From Bacillus swezeyi (GTDB lineage Bacteria; Bacillota; Bacilli; Bacillales; Bacillaceae), in assembly GCF_001969815.1 (NCBI RefSeq), contig NZ_MRBK01000010.1, positions 1-64,000 on the forward strand: 64,000 nt of DNA, given 5' to 3'. Positions 30,091 through 37,075 of this stretch are shown piece by piece. The number at the start of each line of letters is the position of its first letter. Within the stretch, counting starts at the first letter, position 1. The notes below the pieces were generated by a model. That model ran no database searches. It was given only the letters and a program-made list of their open reading frames with translations, and had not been told where the DNA came from. A program made the position numbers and the translations under genes.

Positions 30091-30573
30091 GTGAAATACA
30101 ACATTCACGACACGACTGTGCTGAATGAGGATATCCTATCCCCAGAAGAAAAAGAAACATGGGTTCTTTATATGAAAGTGCTGACAGCCGCCGGACTCGG
30201 AGATGTCTCAGAATGGATGAAACTCGATATCAGTATGCCGCAAATGAAAGTATTAATGCTTCTCAACAACCATGGAACATTGAAAGTCTCTGAAATTGCC
30301 GAAAAAATGGGAGCCTCCCTTTCGAATATGACAGGTCTGCTCAGCCGTCTCGAGCAAGCAAACTTTATTAAGAGAACACACTCAGTACAAGATCGGAGAA
30401 CAATCGTTGTCGAATTAACAGAAGAAGCGAAAAATATTTTTCGAAACTTGTATCAAAAAGGGCATGAAAAACTAAAAAAAGCGCTCCAAATGCTGAGCGA
30501 GCAGGAAAAAAACAAAGTAAATGAAGGCCTCACCATTCTTGAAAAAGCGCTTAAAGCGAATCAAGAAGAATAA
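30091..30573 (+). CDS. MarR-family transcriptional regulator
   Basis: A 160-residue winged-helix regulator. The MarR core spans about 45-130 with ISMPQMKVLMLL, KVSEIAEKMGASLSNMTGLLSRLEQ (recognition helix) and the wing DRRTIVVELTEEA. The start is GTG at 30091, 8 bases after AAAGGAAG. Its natural partner is probably the MFS exporter gene at 37.1 kb, which carries an operator-like palindrome and is now separated by the IS-bracketed insertion. It may correspond to B. subtilis YvnA, but I am not sure. Confidence 0.85.
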   Translation: MKYNIHDTTVLNEDILSPEEKETWVLYMKVLTAAGLGDVSEWMKLDISMPQMKVLMLLNNHGTLKVSEIAEKMGASLSNMTGLLSRLEQANFIKRTHSVQDRRTIVVELTEEAKNIFRNLYQKGHEKLKKALQMLSEQEKNKVNEGLTILEKALKANQEE

Positions 30574-30588
30574 AAAAGCTGCAGCCGA
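30574..30588 (+). terminator. Left half of the split marR terminator
   Basis: AAAAAGCTGCAGCCGA lies directly after the marR-type gene. Its partner arm CCGGTGCAGC followed by seven T residues is found at 36955-36970, after the insertion. Joined, the two give a normal rho-independent terminator with a short ATGC-type loop. The element therefore landed in the loop. Confidence 0.75.
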
Positions 30589-31342
30589 TGGGACTGACCC
30601 CTGTTTTTGAGACAGGGATCAAAACACCTTTATACAGCCAATTACCGATAGTTTACCGGTGATCGGTTGTTTAGTTTCGTTTAATACGAATGTTGTTATA
30701 ATAATGAATGTATTCTTTGACAGTGCGTTCTACGATGGCGGTCGTAGTTCGATCAATGCTGTTAAGATAGAACGTTTCAGACTTTAGTGAGGAATGAAAC
30801 GATTCGATGGAGGCATTATCAGCGGGCGTCCCTTTGCGGGACATGCTCATGGTAATGCCTTTTATATTAACAGCTTTCTGATACTCGTAAGATGTATACA
30901 CAGAACCTTGGTCGCTATGTAACACGCAGTTCTTAGGCAGTGTTGGCAACTGATCAAGTGTGTTTAAGACAAAGTCTGTGTCCTGCTTATCCCCAATCGT
31001 AAAAGCAATCACTTCTCAACTTGTATAAATCCAATATACTGTTTCTGTCCATAAGGCAAATACGTGATGTCCGTTACTAGTTTTTCAAGAGGGCGGTCAG
31101 ACTGAAAGTTCCGATCCAGTATATTATCGACCACGGCATAGGGCTGCCCATTCTTCTTACGCTTTTTCACTTTAACCCGGCACTGCCACTGGTTTTTCTG
31201 GATGATACGTTGAACAGTTTTATGGTTAAACGCATTCTCTTTTTTAGTATGGCTGTGATTTTCCGATATCCATATCGATACTTGTGCTCTCGGCACAACG
31301 TGCCGATTTGTTTTTCTAGTCGCCTCTTAGAGTTACTCTTAG
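30589..31342 (-). mobile_element. Left IS3-family (IS150-group-like) copy, truncated
   Basis: It has the left terminal sequence and most of the OrfB transposase, but no OrfA and no right end. The sequence leaves IS homology between about 31330 and 31342, where the citrate-transporter fragment begins. Bases 30589-30960 are nearly identical to 36316-36680 in the right copy. Confidence 0.8.
30671..31330 (-). pseudogene. IS3-family OrfB (DDE transposase), broken
   Basis: The rve integrase core can be read in pieces: YRYGYRKITAIL near 31270, the first catalytic Asp in LVTDITYLP, the second in LHSDQGSVYTS and the Glu in PADNASIESFHSSLKSE. A frameshift at the A-run near 31240-31246 and a small deletion near 31011, where GFIQVEK jumps to IAFTIGDKQ, break it. 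It cannot make active transposase. Confidence 0.85.
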
Positions 31343-31663
31343 TCAGATCCTTGCAGCTGTACCCATGGAAACGGTGACAACATTCCCCTTTGTCAGCTTG
31401 ATTAATGCTTTGATTACAGGTTCAAAGAACCCTGTATCTTGTAAAATGCCAAAAAATAAAATGACGAAGATAAACATGGTCGCCACTGGCAGTACTTTGA
31501 TAATCCCTTCTTCAAAAAAGGTTTAAATATCATTGATGCCAAATCCAGCAATGAGCGTCCCTATCAAAGGCACCATAACCATGGCAACAATCGGACTTGC
31601 TTTTCCCAAAATCAGCAATACGACAATCGTTAAAATAATCAGCAAACCAATAAGCGTTAACAT
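31343..31663 (-). pseudogene. 5' fragment of a citrate-metal:H+ symporter gene (CitMHS family)
   Basis: The ATG at 31663 after GGGAGGGG starts MLTLIGLLIILTIVV and continues ASPIVAMVMVPLIG, an internal TAA at codon 47, then ATMFIFVILFFGILQDTGFFEP and LTKGNVVTV. This is the N-terminal third of a CitMHS citrate transporter. It is cut off by the IS copy and also carries a nonsense codon. It is a passenger relic showing that the IS copy or its cargo earlier sat in a citrate-uptake locus. Confidence 0.75.
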
Positions 31664-31796
31664 AAGCCCCTCCCCCTACAATAAACCGTTTACATACCTA
31701 TACAATGATAAAAAAGGATAAAGAACCCATTCGTAGTGCGGGATGGAACATGTCAAAAAAATAATTCAAATTATTTATTTAAAACGATATAAAATG

Positions 31797-31825
31797 AAAA
31801 AACATCCATTAAGGACGTTTTTGAT
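31797..31825 (-). terminator. Terminator of the bacteriocin cluster
   Basis: On the minus strand AAAACGTCC and GGATGTTTT pair around TTAAT and are followed by T residues, 15 bases past the last gene. Confidence 0.8.
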
Positions 31826-31839
31826 TGAGAATTAATCAT

Positions 31840-32136
31840 TTACTTTAACCAAAAGAAGGTAACTGTAATTAAAAGTATTAAATATATGGCCGAAAAAATT
31901 CTATAAATACCTTTTTTGATTTGTAAAGGTGGAGATATAAAAGTTACTAAAATGGTCGGGCCAAACAAAGTAATCAAAAAGTACCTATAATCAAAAAAGA
32001 AAGTACAGATTGATAGTAGTATTGAAAAATAAAATACTATTATAAATGAAGTATTAACTTTACTTTTCGTTTCTTTTTGTTCTTCTTCTGTATGATCATC
32101 CAATAATTTATCTATCTGCTTTTTATTAAAGAACAT
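31840..32136 (-). CDS. Small membrane protein, candidate bacteriocin immunity
   Basis: A 98-residue protein with a charged N-terminus (1-28, KKQIDKLLDDHTEEEQKE) and about three membrane segments (about 29-47, 49-68, 77-96). It is last in the cluster and overlaps the SpoIIM-type gene by 11 bases. AGGAGG precedes the ATG. I do not recognise the family. Position and size fit the small hydrophobic immunity proteins of circular bacteriocin operons, but those are usually shorter and more basic. The assignment is inference. Confidence 0.6.
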   Translation of the reverse strand: MFFNKKQIDKLLDDHTEEEQKETKSKVNTSFIIVFYFSILLSICTFFFDYRYFLITLFGPTILVTFISPPLQIKKGIYRIFSAIYLILLITVTFFWLK

Positions 32137-32680
32137 AAGAGCCTCCTAATGTTAATTTGTTAAGTAAATAAGGCGTTATTAATGCTTCTGTAACAGCAGC
32201 AAGTAATGTCAATAAAAATAGTATAATAACAAAGTACAAAAAATCTAGTAAAAACTGTTTTTTTGAAAAATAAATACCCCTTATCTTCATATATACGTAA
32301 TCTAACAATTTGAAGCCAAGTGCTCCCGACAAAATCATTGCGGGAATCTCAAAAATACCGTGAGGAACCAAAGCAGTTAATATAAATAAGACATCGTTTC
32401 CATGGTCGGTGATACTATGTAAAGAAGATAGACCGACTAAGAAGCCATTCAATATTAATAAGATAGATGTCAAAATTCCAAATGTAAACATTGAAAAAAT
32501 GAGAAATAAATTTGCTGCAAAATTATGTGTAAAATAACCTAATACTGTGATATTTTGAACATTATCTTGACTAAGGCTAGGTAGAATATTGTTAAAAATC
32601 ACACCAAGAACTAAACCCACTATGTAAAAGGAGCTTGCTATATAGAGTATACGCTTATTTCTTTTTATTAATTCCTTCAT
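32126..32680 (-). CDS. SpoIIM/DUF95-family membrane protein of the bacteriocin cluster
   Basis: A 184-residue protein with about five membrane helices and the DUF95 hallmark ALVPHGIFEIPAMILSGALG. Family members accompany nearly all known circular bacteriocins (the AS-48, uberolysin and amylocyclicin types) and are needed for production or immunity, possibly in maturation or export. It overlaps the ATPase gene by 4 bases (ATGA) and the downstream small gene by 11. It is clearly not the host sporulation SpoIIM given its context. Confidence 0.82.
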   Translation of the reverse strand: MKELIKRNKRILYIASSFYIVGLVLGVIFNNILPSLSQDNVQNITVLGYFTHNFAANLFLIFSMFTFGILTSILLILNGFLVGLSSLHSITDHGNDVLFILTALVPHGIFEIPAMILSGALGFKLLDYVYMKIRGIYFSKKQFLLDFLYFVIILFLLTLLAAVTEALITPYLLNKLTLGGSYVL

Positions 32681-33384
32681 TTTAGTATCGTATCCATATC
32701 CCTTATAATCAAATCTTCAAAATCCTTTATGTCTGTAAGGTGATTATATTCTTTAACTAAAGTACCATTAATCAGTATTCCAACCTTATCACATAGTTGT
32801 TGTGCTATGTTTACAAGGTGTGTAGACATGATGACAGTGTTTCCCTGTTCAGCATAACGTTTGAGAAAACTTTTCATCATCTTTGTAGTTGGAGGATCAA
32901 ATGCACCTAATGGTTCATCTAATATTAATATTTCTGGTTCATGAAGTATGGCTCCTGCAACAGATAACTTATGTTTCATACCAAAAGAAAATGTAGATAT
33001 CATGTCATTTTCATTATCTTTCAAGTTAAATTGACTTAACAAAAGATCTATTCTATCATTTTTAATCTCATAAGGGACATCTTGTAAATCAGCAACAAAC
33101 TCAAGGTACTCTCTAGGTGTTAAATAATGATAGATAAAAGGTGCGTCTGGAACGTATCCTATATATTTAAGGTAAGAGGATCTTTCAGATTCTAAGGTTT
33201 CTCCTTTGATAGTGATTTTACCTTCGTAAGGTTTCACTATACCAAGGATACATTTTAAAAGAGTTGATTTACCAGCTCCATTTGGTCCAAGTAAGCCGTA
33301 CACTTTGCCTTTCTCTACCTTTAAATTAATAGATTCAAGGATCAGTTTATCTTTATATTTGAAAGACACATTTTCAATGTTCAT
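32677..33384 (-). CDS. ABC transporter ATP-binding protein of the bacteriocin cluster
   Basis: A 235-residue ATPase with Walker A GPNGAGKST at 33-41, a degenerate signature FSFGMKHK (in place of LSGGQ) and Walker B ILILDEP. It should energise export of, or immunity to, the circular peptide with the large membrane protein encoded just upstream. The ATG at 33384 overlaps that gene's stop (ATGA) and lies 8 bases after GGGAG; an in-frame ATG 15 bases upstream is less likely. Confidence 0.88.
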   Translation of the reverse strand: MNIENVSFKYKDKLILESINLKVEKGKVYGLLGPNGAGKSTLLKCILGIVKPYEGKITIKGETLESERSSYLKYIGYVPDAPFIYHYLTPREYLEFVADLQDVPYEIKNDRIDLLLSQFNLKDNENDMISTFSFGMKHKLSVAGAILHEPEILILDEPLGAFDPPTTKMMKSFLKRYAEQGNTVIMSTHLVNIAQQLCDKVGILINGTLVKEYNHLTDIKDFEDLIIRDMDTILK

Positions 33385-35075
33385 GTTTTCATCTCCCAAT
33401 TTTTCGTTCCTATTCTTTTAATCCAAAAGTAATAAAAGAATCCAATACCTATAACAAATAAAATGGTACCTGTCACAATGATTAAAAAGAATATTCCCCT
33501 ATTAATAATATCAAATGTAACGAGAACGCCTGTGATACCATACAACTGAAGGTAAAATGCCAGTAACACTCCAAGAATAGTATGTTCAAAAAATGATGCT
33601 TTAACAGATGAACCAATGTCTTCAAAGTTCTCCCAATCTAAACGAGGATAGAGAAATGTTCCAATAATTTGCCCAGCACCTATGATAAGACTGATGGAGT
33701 TAATCATGATGAACAATATAAATTGCGTCATAATATCTAAGTTGAATAACAATAAGATAAATAGATATAACGTATTCATTAAAATAAGAATCACAGATAA
33801 GTGCAATAAAGATTTTCCTGCGATCAATTTAAAAATAGAAGCACCCGAACTCTTATAAACATAAAGGTTCTCACGCTCTGCATCTGCTGAAGTTACGCCA
33901 AGTAATCCCTCTCCTAATAAAGATGTGTTATAAGTCACAGCAAATAAAATTGGGTAGATAACAAAGATATCTGAGAAATCAAACCACATTTGATTTAAAC
34001 TAAGACCTATCAATACACCTAGTTCTATTGCAATCATATTAATGGAAAGTACCAGTCGTTTTTTTATTGTAAAATTAGCTCTTAATAATGCAGTAAGGTC
34101 TTTCTTTAGAATAGCAATATTTTGCCGTGGTAAGGCCTTTTGTAAGAAACTTAAAAAAGGCAACTTGATTGGTTTTAATTTTGGCAAAAGATTATTAGGT
34201 ACTGCTTCTTTTATAATCAATACTTTCAAAATTAAATGAAAGGTAATAAAGACGAAAAGGCAACCTAAAGCAATATAACCTATAGAACATATAAAAAATA
34301 AATGTACATCACTTGTTGAAAGTAAAAACCAATTTGTAGGAAGCCAATTGGTGGTTAATATCGTATCTAATTTAAATAGATATATGAAATTGCCAATAGC
34401 TTCAAGGAGATCATTTTGATAAAAATAATTAAGTCCAATCCAGCCAAGAAAAGTAGTTGAAATGGCAGATAAACAGGCAATTCCTATAAGGGATAACAAG
34501 CTTTTTGATCGTGAATTTAAAATGTTATGTAGAAATTTAGAATAAACGATGTATGTAAGCGATGAATAAAGACTTGTTAGTCCAACAATAAATATTAGCA
34601 ATGATGGAAAGGATAACAAAAGATATATACGACCATGTGTAGAAAAATTTATAAAAAAGAGTATAGGGAATAACACTACTGTTAATTTAAACAGGATGTT
34701 TAGAAAAATTGTTGTGAAGAACCTTGATAATAAAATTTTATTTGGATCCGTTTTTAAAGTATGGAGAAGAAGAAAATCTTCAGGATATACATATCGATGT
34801 ATGATATCAGTCGATGATTTTAATATATTCAAAACAAAAAAGAGAATGATAAAGTTAGTACCTAGAGTTAGAATATGCTCTGGAACTCCAGTTAAAAGAG
34901 TCTGTGAGGCTTTATATAGAATAAATAGATACACTAAGAAAAAGGGCGCAAAGACAAATAGAATTTTATTTGATTTAAGTAAATTTTCGCTTGATGGAAA
35001 AAAATAAATCAAGCGATTTAAAGTTCGTCTATAGGTTAGTTTAAAGTTTGCAATGAGAACCCTTTTGCTGAGCAT
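33381..35075 (-). CDS. Large polytopic membrane protein, presumed ABC permease of the bacteriocin cluster
   Basis: A 564-residue protein with roughly ten or more membrane segments and basic cytoplasmic loops. It is translationally coupled to the ATPase gene, so most likely its membrane partner. No protease or ligase motif is evident. It could export the peptide or take part in circularisation. The ATG at 35075 follows GGAGGAATATACAC. An in-frame upstream ATG at 35138 would run through the intergenic hairpin and lacks a ribosome site. I do not recognise it by family name. Confidence 0.7.
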   Translation of the reverse strand: MLSKRVLIANFKLTYRRTLNRLIYFFPSSENLLKSNKILFVFAPFFLVYLFILYKASQTLLTGVPEHILTLGTNFIILFFVLNILKSSTDIIHRYVYPEDFLLLHTLKTDPNKILLSRFFTTIFLNILFKLTVVLFPILFFINFSTHGRIYLLLSFPSLLIFIVGLTSLYSSLTYIVYSKFLHNILNSRSKSLLSLIGIACLSAISTTFLGWIGLNYFYQNDLLEAIGNFIYLFKLDTILTTNWLPTNWFLLSTSDVHLFFICSIGYIALGCLFVFITFHLILKVLIIKEAVPNNLLPKLKPIKLPFLSFLQKALPRQNIAILKKDLTALLRANFTIKKRLVLSINMIAIELGVLIGLSLNQMWFDFSDIFVIYPILFAVTYNTSLLGEGLLGVTSADAERENLYVYKSSGASIFKLIAGKSLLHLSVILILMNTLYLFILLLFNLDIMTQFILFIMINSISLIIGAGQIIGTFLYPRLDWENFEDIGSSVKASFFEHTILGVLLAFYLQLYGITGVLVTFDIINRGIFFLIIVTGTILFVIGIGFFYYFWIKRIGTKNWEMKT

Positions 35076-35104
35076 GTGTATATTCCTCCTAGAACGAAAA
35101 TAAG

Positions 35105-35126
35105 GAGGAGTATAATTATACTCCTC
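35105..35126 (-). terminator. Intercistronic palindrome after the precursor gene (attenuator or processing hairpin)
   Basis: A 22-base perfect palindrome of which the left half is GAGGAGTATAA. It lies 22 bases after the precursor stop and is followed on the minus strand by CTTATTTTCG. It could act as a partial terminator or protect the short precursor mRNA, so that the peptide is made in excess over the transport proteins. Confidence 0.6.
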
Positions 35127-35147
35127 AACCTCTTCCATTTGATCATT

Positions 35148-35492
35148 TTACCATTCAGCAGCATATTTCTTGCCGTATTTTTTAGCTAGCTTTTTCGCTG
35201 TAGCTACCATTGCAGCTGTAATTAGACCAGTTCCGCCCAAAACAACAGCCAATAGGCTGAGAATTGTTAATACATCACCTGTTGTCATAATAACACCGAT
35301 TGCTACATAGGCTGTTTTTCTACTAATTCCTAGGTTTGTTGAAAGGTCTAAAGCGAACTGATGACCTGAACTAAAGTCAATAGAAGCTAAACCTGCAATA
35401 CCTTCTGAAGAGCCCATAAGGAAAGTAGCAATGGCAAAGAGAGAAACTACACTTGTAACACTTGCAATTTTAAAAAGATTGCTATTTTTCAT
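35148..35492 (-). CDS. Circular bacteriocin precursor (amylocyclicin/uberolysin-like)
   Basis: A 114-residue precursor. The predicted leader is residues 1-49 (hydrophobic 9-27) and the predicted core is residues 50-114: starting LSTNLGIS, then a strongly hydrophobic middle GDVLTILSLLAVVLGGTG and a basic end KKLAKKYGKKYAAEW. The core would be 65 residues, with eight Lys/Arg and two acidic residues. From memory, amylocyclicin ends KKYGKKYAAAW and begins LASTLGIS, so the start, end and charge layout match. Head-to-tail joining of Leu50 to Trp114 is expected. AAGGAGGTGA gives a very strong ribosome site. Confidence 0.87.
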   Translation of the reverse strand: MKNSNLFKIASVTSVVSLFAIATFLMGSSEGIAGLASIDFSSGHQFALDLSTNLGISRKTAYVAIGVIMTTGDVLTILSLLAVVLGGTGLITAAMVATAKKLAKKYGKKYAAEW

Positions 35493-35516
35493 CTTGAAAT
35501 TTCACCTCCTTTCAGT

Positions 35517-36170
35517 TTATAAAAATAAACTGGTTGAAAAAAGAGAAATAATACCTAAAGACATTGTAATGCTAATGATTATGATGGTTTTTTTATAAGA
35601 AATTTGATGTATTACTTTTAAGGCAATACACCCTAGAATGGTAGACCACCAAAAGAAAGGGTCGATAATAATATTCAAGATAATATCTAGTGGCTGTTGA
35701 GAATTTGGGTAAATAACTGAAAAGGCGAAATCACTACCTAAAAAGAAAGAAAAAATAATGAGTATTGTAAATTTGATGCCTATGGGTATGATTGAATAAA
35801 TAAAACTAGGGAAAAATTCTTTGGCTGTAGCGGCCCCGCCAATTAATATCCCAATAATATGTATAATAAAAAAGCTTACAAGAACCATCGAGGTAAATTG
35901 AATAATACCTAATACTAATGTAATAATCATAATGAGTGTATTCATATCAGTTGTATAATCAATTCCATTGACTCGAAATGAATTATTAATCAAGGTAGAG
36001 AGTGTTGGGAAGATAGCTAAATAAAAGCCTAAAAACAGACTCAATACAGCTAGGAAGACAAACCAAGAATGACGATAATTCTTATCACTAGAATACTTGA
36101 TTGAAAGAAACTCCTTAGGAGAAAATATGAAATGATGTATGAGAGTAATAAAGTTGTGTTTGTTATCCAT
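35517..36170 (-). CDS. Polytopic membrane protein (YIP1-like) heading the bacteriocin cluster
   Basis: A 217-residue protein with about five membrane helices. After the cytoplasmic N-terminal SPKEFLSIKYSS comes a helix near 33-53, and then further helices, one with ILIGGAATAKEFFPS. The pattern resembles the YIP1 family of membrane proteins, with modest certainty. It is upstream of and co-oriented with the precursor gene, 24 bases away. AAGGAG is upstream of the ATG. The function is unknown; membrane proteins of similar type occur in other circular bacteriocin loci. Confidence 0.7.
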   Translation of the reverse strand: MDNKHNFITLIHHFIFSPKEFLSIKYSSDKNYRHSWFVFLAVLSLFLGFYLAIFPTLSTLINNSFRVNGIDYTTDMNTLIMIITLVLGIIQFTSMVLVSFFIIHIIGILIGGAATAKEFFPSFIYSIIPIGIKFTILIIFSFFLGSDFAFSVIYPNSQQPLDIILNIIIDPFFWWSTILGCIALKVIHQISYKKTIIIISITMSLGIISLFSTSLFL

Positions 36171-36218
36171 AAATGCTCCTTATATAAACAAAAGTATTTT
36201 TTGTTAATTCTATTAAAT

Positions 36219-36248
36219 AATGTATCATATTTTCCAATGTTTGTTCAA
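36219..36248 (-). promoter_or_regulatory. Tentative promoter of the bacteriocin cluster
   Basis: On the minus strand TTGAAC (plus 36243-36248), an 18-base spacer and TACATT (plus 36219-36224), about 50 bases before the first gene. The region is A+T-rich, so chance matches are likely. Confidence 0.35.
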
Positions 36249-36397
36249 GATGGAATTTTATTTATAAGGTAAATTTAAGGTTGAATTGTTTCGTAAAAAT
36301 CGAAAAGAGTGCCTCTGGGACTGACCCATGTTTTTGAGACAGGGATCAAAACACCTTTATACAGCCAATTGCCGATAGTTTATCGGTGATTGGTTGT

Positions 36398-36680
36398 TTA
36401 GTTTCGTTTAATACGAATGTTGTTATAATAATGAATGTATTCTTTGACAGTGCGTTCTACGATGGCGGTCGTAGTTCGATCAATGCTGTTAAGATAGAAC
36501 GTTTCAGACTTTAGTGAGGAATGAAACGATTCGATGGAGGCATTATCAGCGGGCGTCCCTTTACGGGACATGCTCATGGTAATGCCTTTTATATTAACAG
36601 CTTTCTGATACTCGTAAGATGTATACACAGAACCTTGGTCGCTATGTAACACGCAGTTCTTAGGCAGTGTTGGCAACTGA
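36398..36680 (-). pseudogene. IS3-family OrfB, C-terminal remnant
   Basis: It encodes LPKNCVLHSDQGSVYTS through the conserved Glu segment PADNASIESFHSS to IRIKRN-stop. Everything upstream, including the first catalytic Asp, is deleted. The sequence is nearly identical to the left copy. Confidence 0.85.
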
Positions 36681-36854
36681 AGGCTGTTCGAATCGGTGTG
36701 TATCCCCAGCCTTATACCACCTCACCCGTGTCTGAACCTGCGTCTTATTCTTGATATTCAATTCCTGCGTGATCTCTTTCATAGGAACGCCTGCCAATCT
36801 CATTTCTACAGCCTTACGTTTGACTTCAACCGGATAACTCACACTTGTCCCCAT
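36660..36854 (-). pseudogene. IS3-family OrfA, N-terminal remnant
   Basis: The ATG at 36854 follows GGAGGTG. It encodes a helix-turn-helix start (VSYPVEVKRKAVEMRLAG, then MKEITQELNIKNKTQVQTRVRWYK) typical of IS150-group OrfA. The frame then runs out of IS homology at the deletion junction and ends after HRFEQPSVANTA. Confidence 0.8.
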
Positions 36855-36950
36855 AGAAAAAACACCTCCACGTCTTATTTCGAATAACAACTATCCATTT
36901 TCAAATTTTAAGGTGTTTTTTATTTGTCTCATCTTATGGGGTTAGTCCCC

Positions 36951-36970
36951 GATGCCGGTGCAGCTTTTTT
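36951..36970 (+). terminator. Right half of the split marR terminator
   Basis: CCGGTGCAGC followed by TTTTTTT pairs with GCTGCAGCCG at 30579-30588 once the insertion is removed. Confidence 0.7.
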
Positions 36971-37038
36971 TGATGAAAAATTCCTTTTGACAAAACCAGT
37001 TTTTTCAAGGATGATAAAAATAGTTAACTCTAAATGAA

Positions 37039-37063
37039 TTATTTATTCTAAATTAATAAATAA
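37039..37063 (+). promoter_or_regulatory. Palindromic operator candidate ahead of the MFS exporter gene
   Basis: TTATTTATT (37039-37047) and AATAAATAA (37055-37063) are perfect 9-base inverted arms around 7 bases, directly before the GGGGG ribosome site. Size and position fit a MarR-type operator. Confidence 0.55.
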
Positions 37064-37075
37064 GGGGGAAAATAC

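Larger units (their letters stand above)
30589..36950. mobile_element. IS3-bracketed composite insertion carrying a circular bacteriocin cluster
   Basis: About 6.4 kb lies between an outer left end TGGGACTGACCCC at 30589 and an outer right end whose minus strand reads GGGGACTAACCCC at 36950. The two ends are inverted repeats with two differences. CGA precedes the left end and CGA also spans the right border, a possible short target duplication. Defective IS3-family copies in the same orientation bracket the load: a citrate-transporter fragment and six bacteriocin genes. The inside is visibly richer in A+T than the flanks. Host sequence continues on both sides as one split terminator. Confidence 0.75.
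36316..36950 (-). mobile_element. Right IS3-family copy with internal deletion (both ends kept)
   Basis: The left end TGGGACTGACCC at 36316 and the right end at 36950 bound 635 bases. The C-terminal part of OrfB is joined directly to the N-terminal part of OrfA near 36680, after GGCAGTGTTGGCAACTGA. This is a non-autonomous, MITE-like derivative of the same IS as the left copy. A full IS elsewhere in the genome could move it in trans. Confidence 0.82.

Noticed and set aside
32126-32680. Assignment as the sporulation protein SpoIIM
   Set aside because: It belongs to the same DUF95 family but is operonic with a bacteriocin ATPase, is A+T-rich and lacks sporulation context.
33381-35138. Longer start for the large bacteriocin permease at 35138
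   Set aside because: It would translate the intergenic palindrome and has no ribosome site; the ATG at 35075 has a strong GGAGGA.
30589-36950. Interpretation of the region as a lantibiotic or sactipeptide cluster
   Set aside because: No LanM, LanB/C, radical SAM or Cys-rich precursor is present; the precursor has no cysteine.
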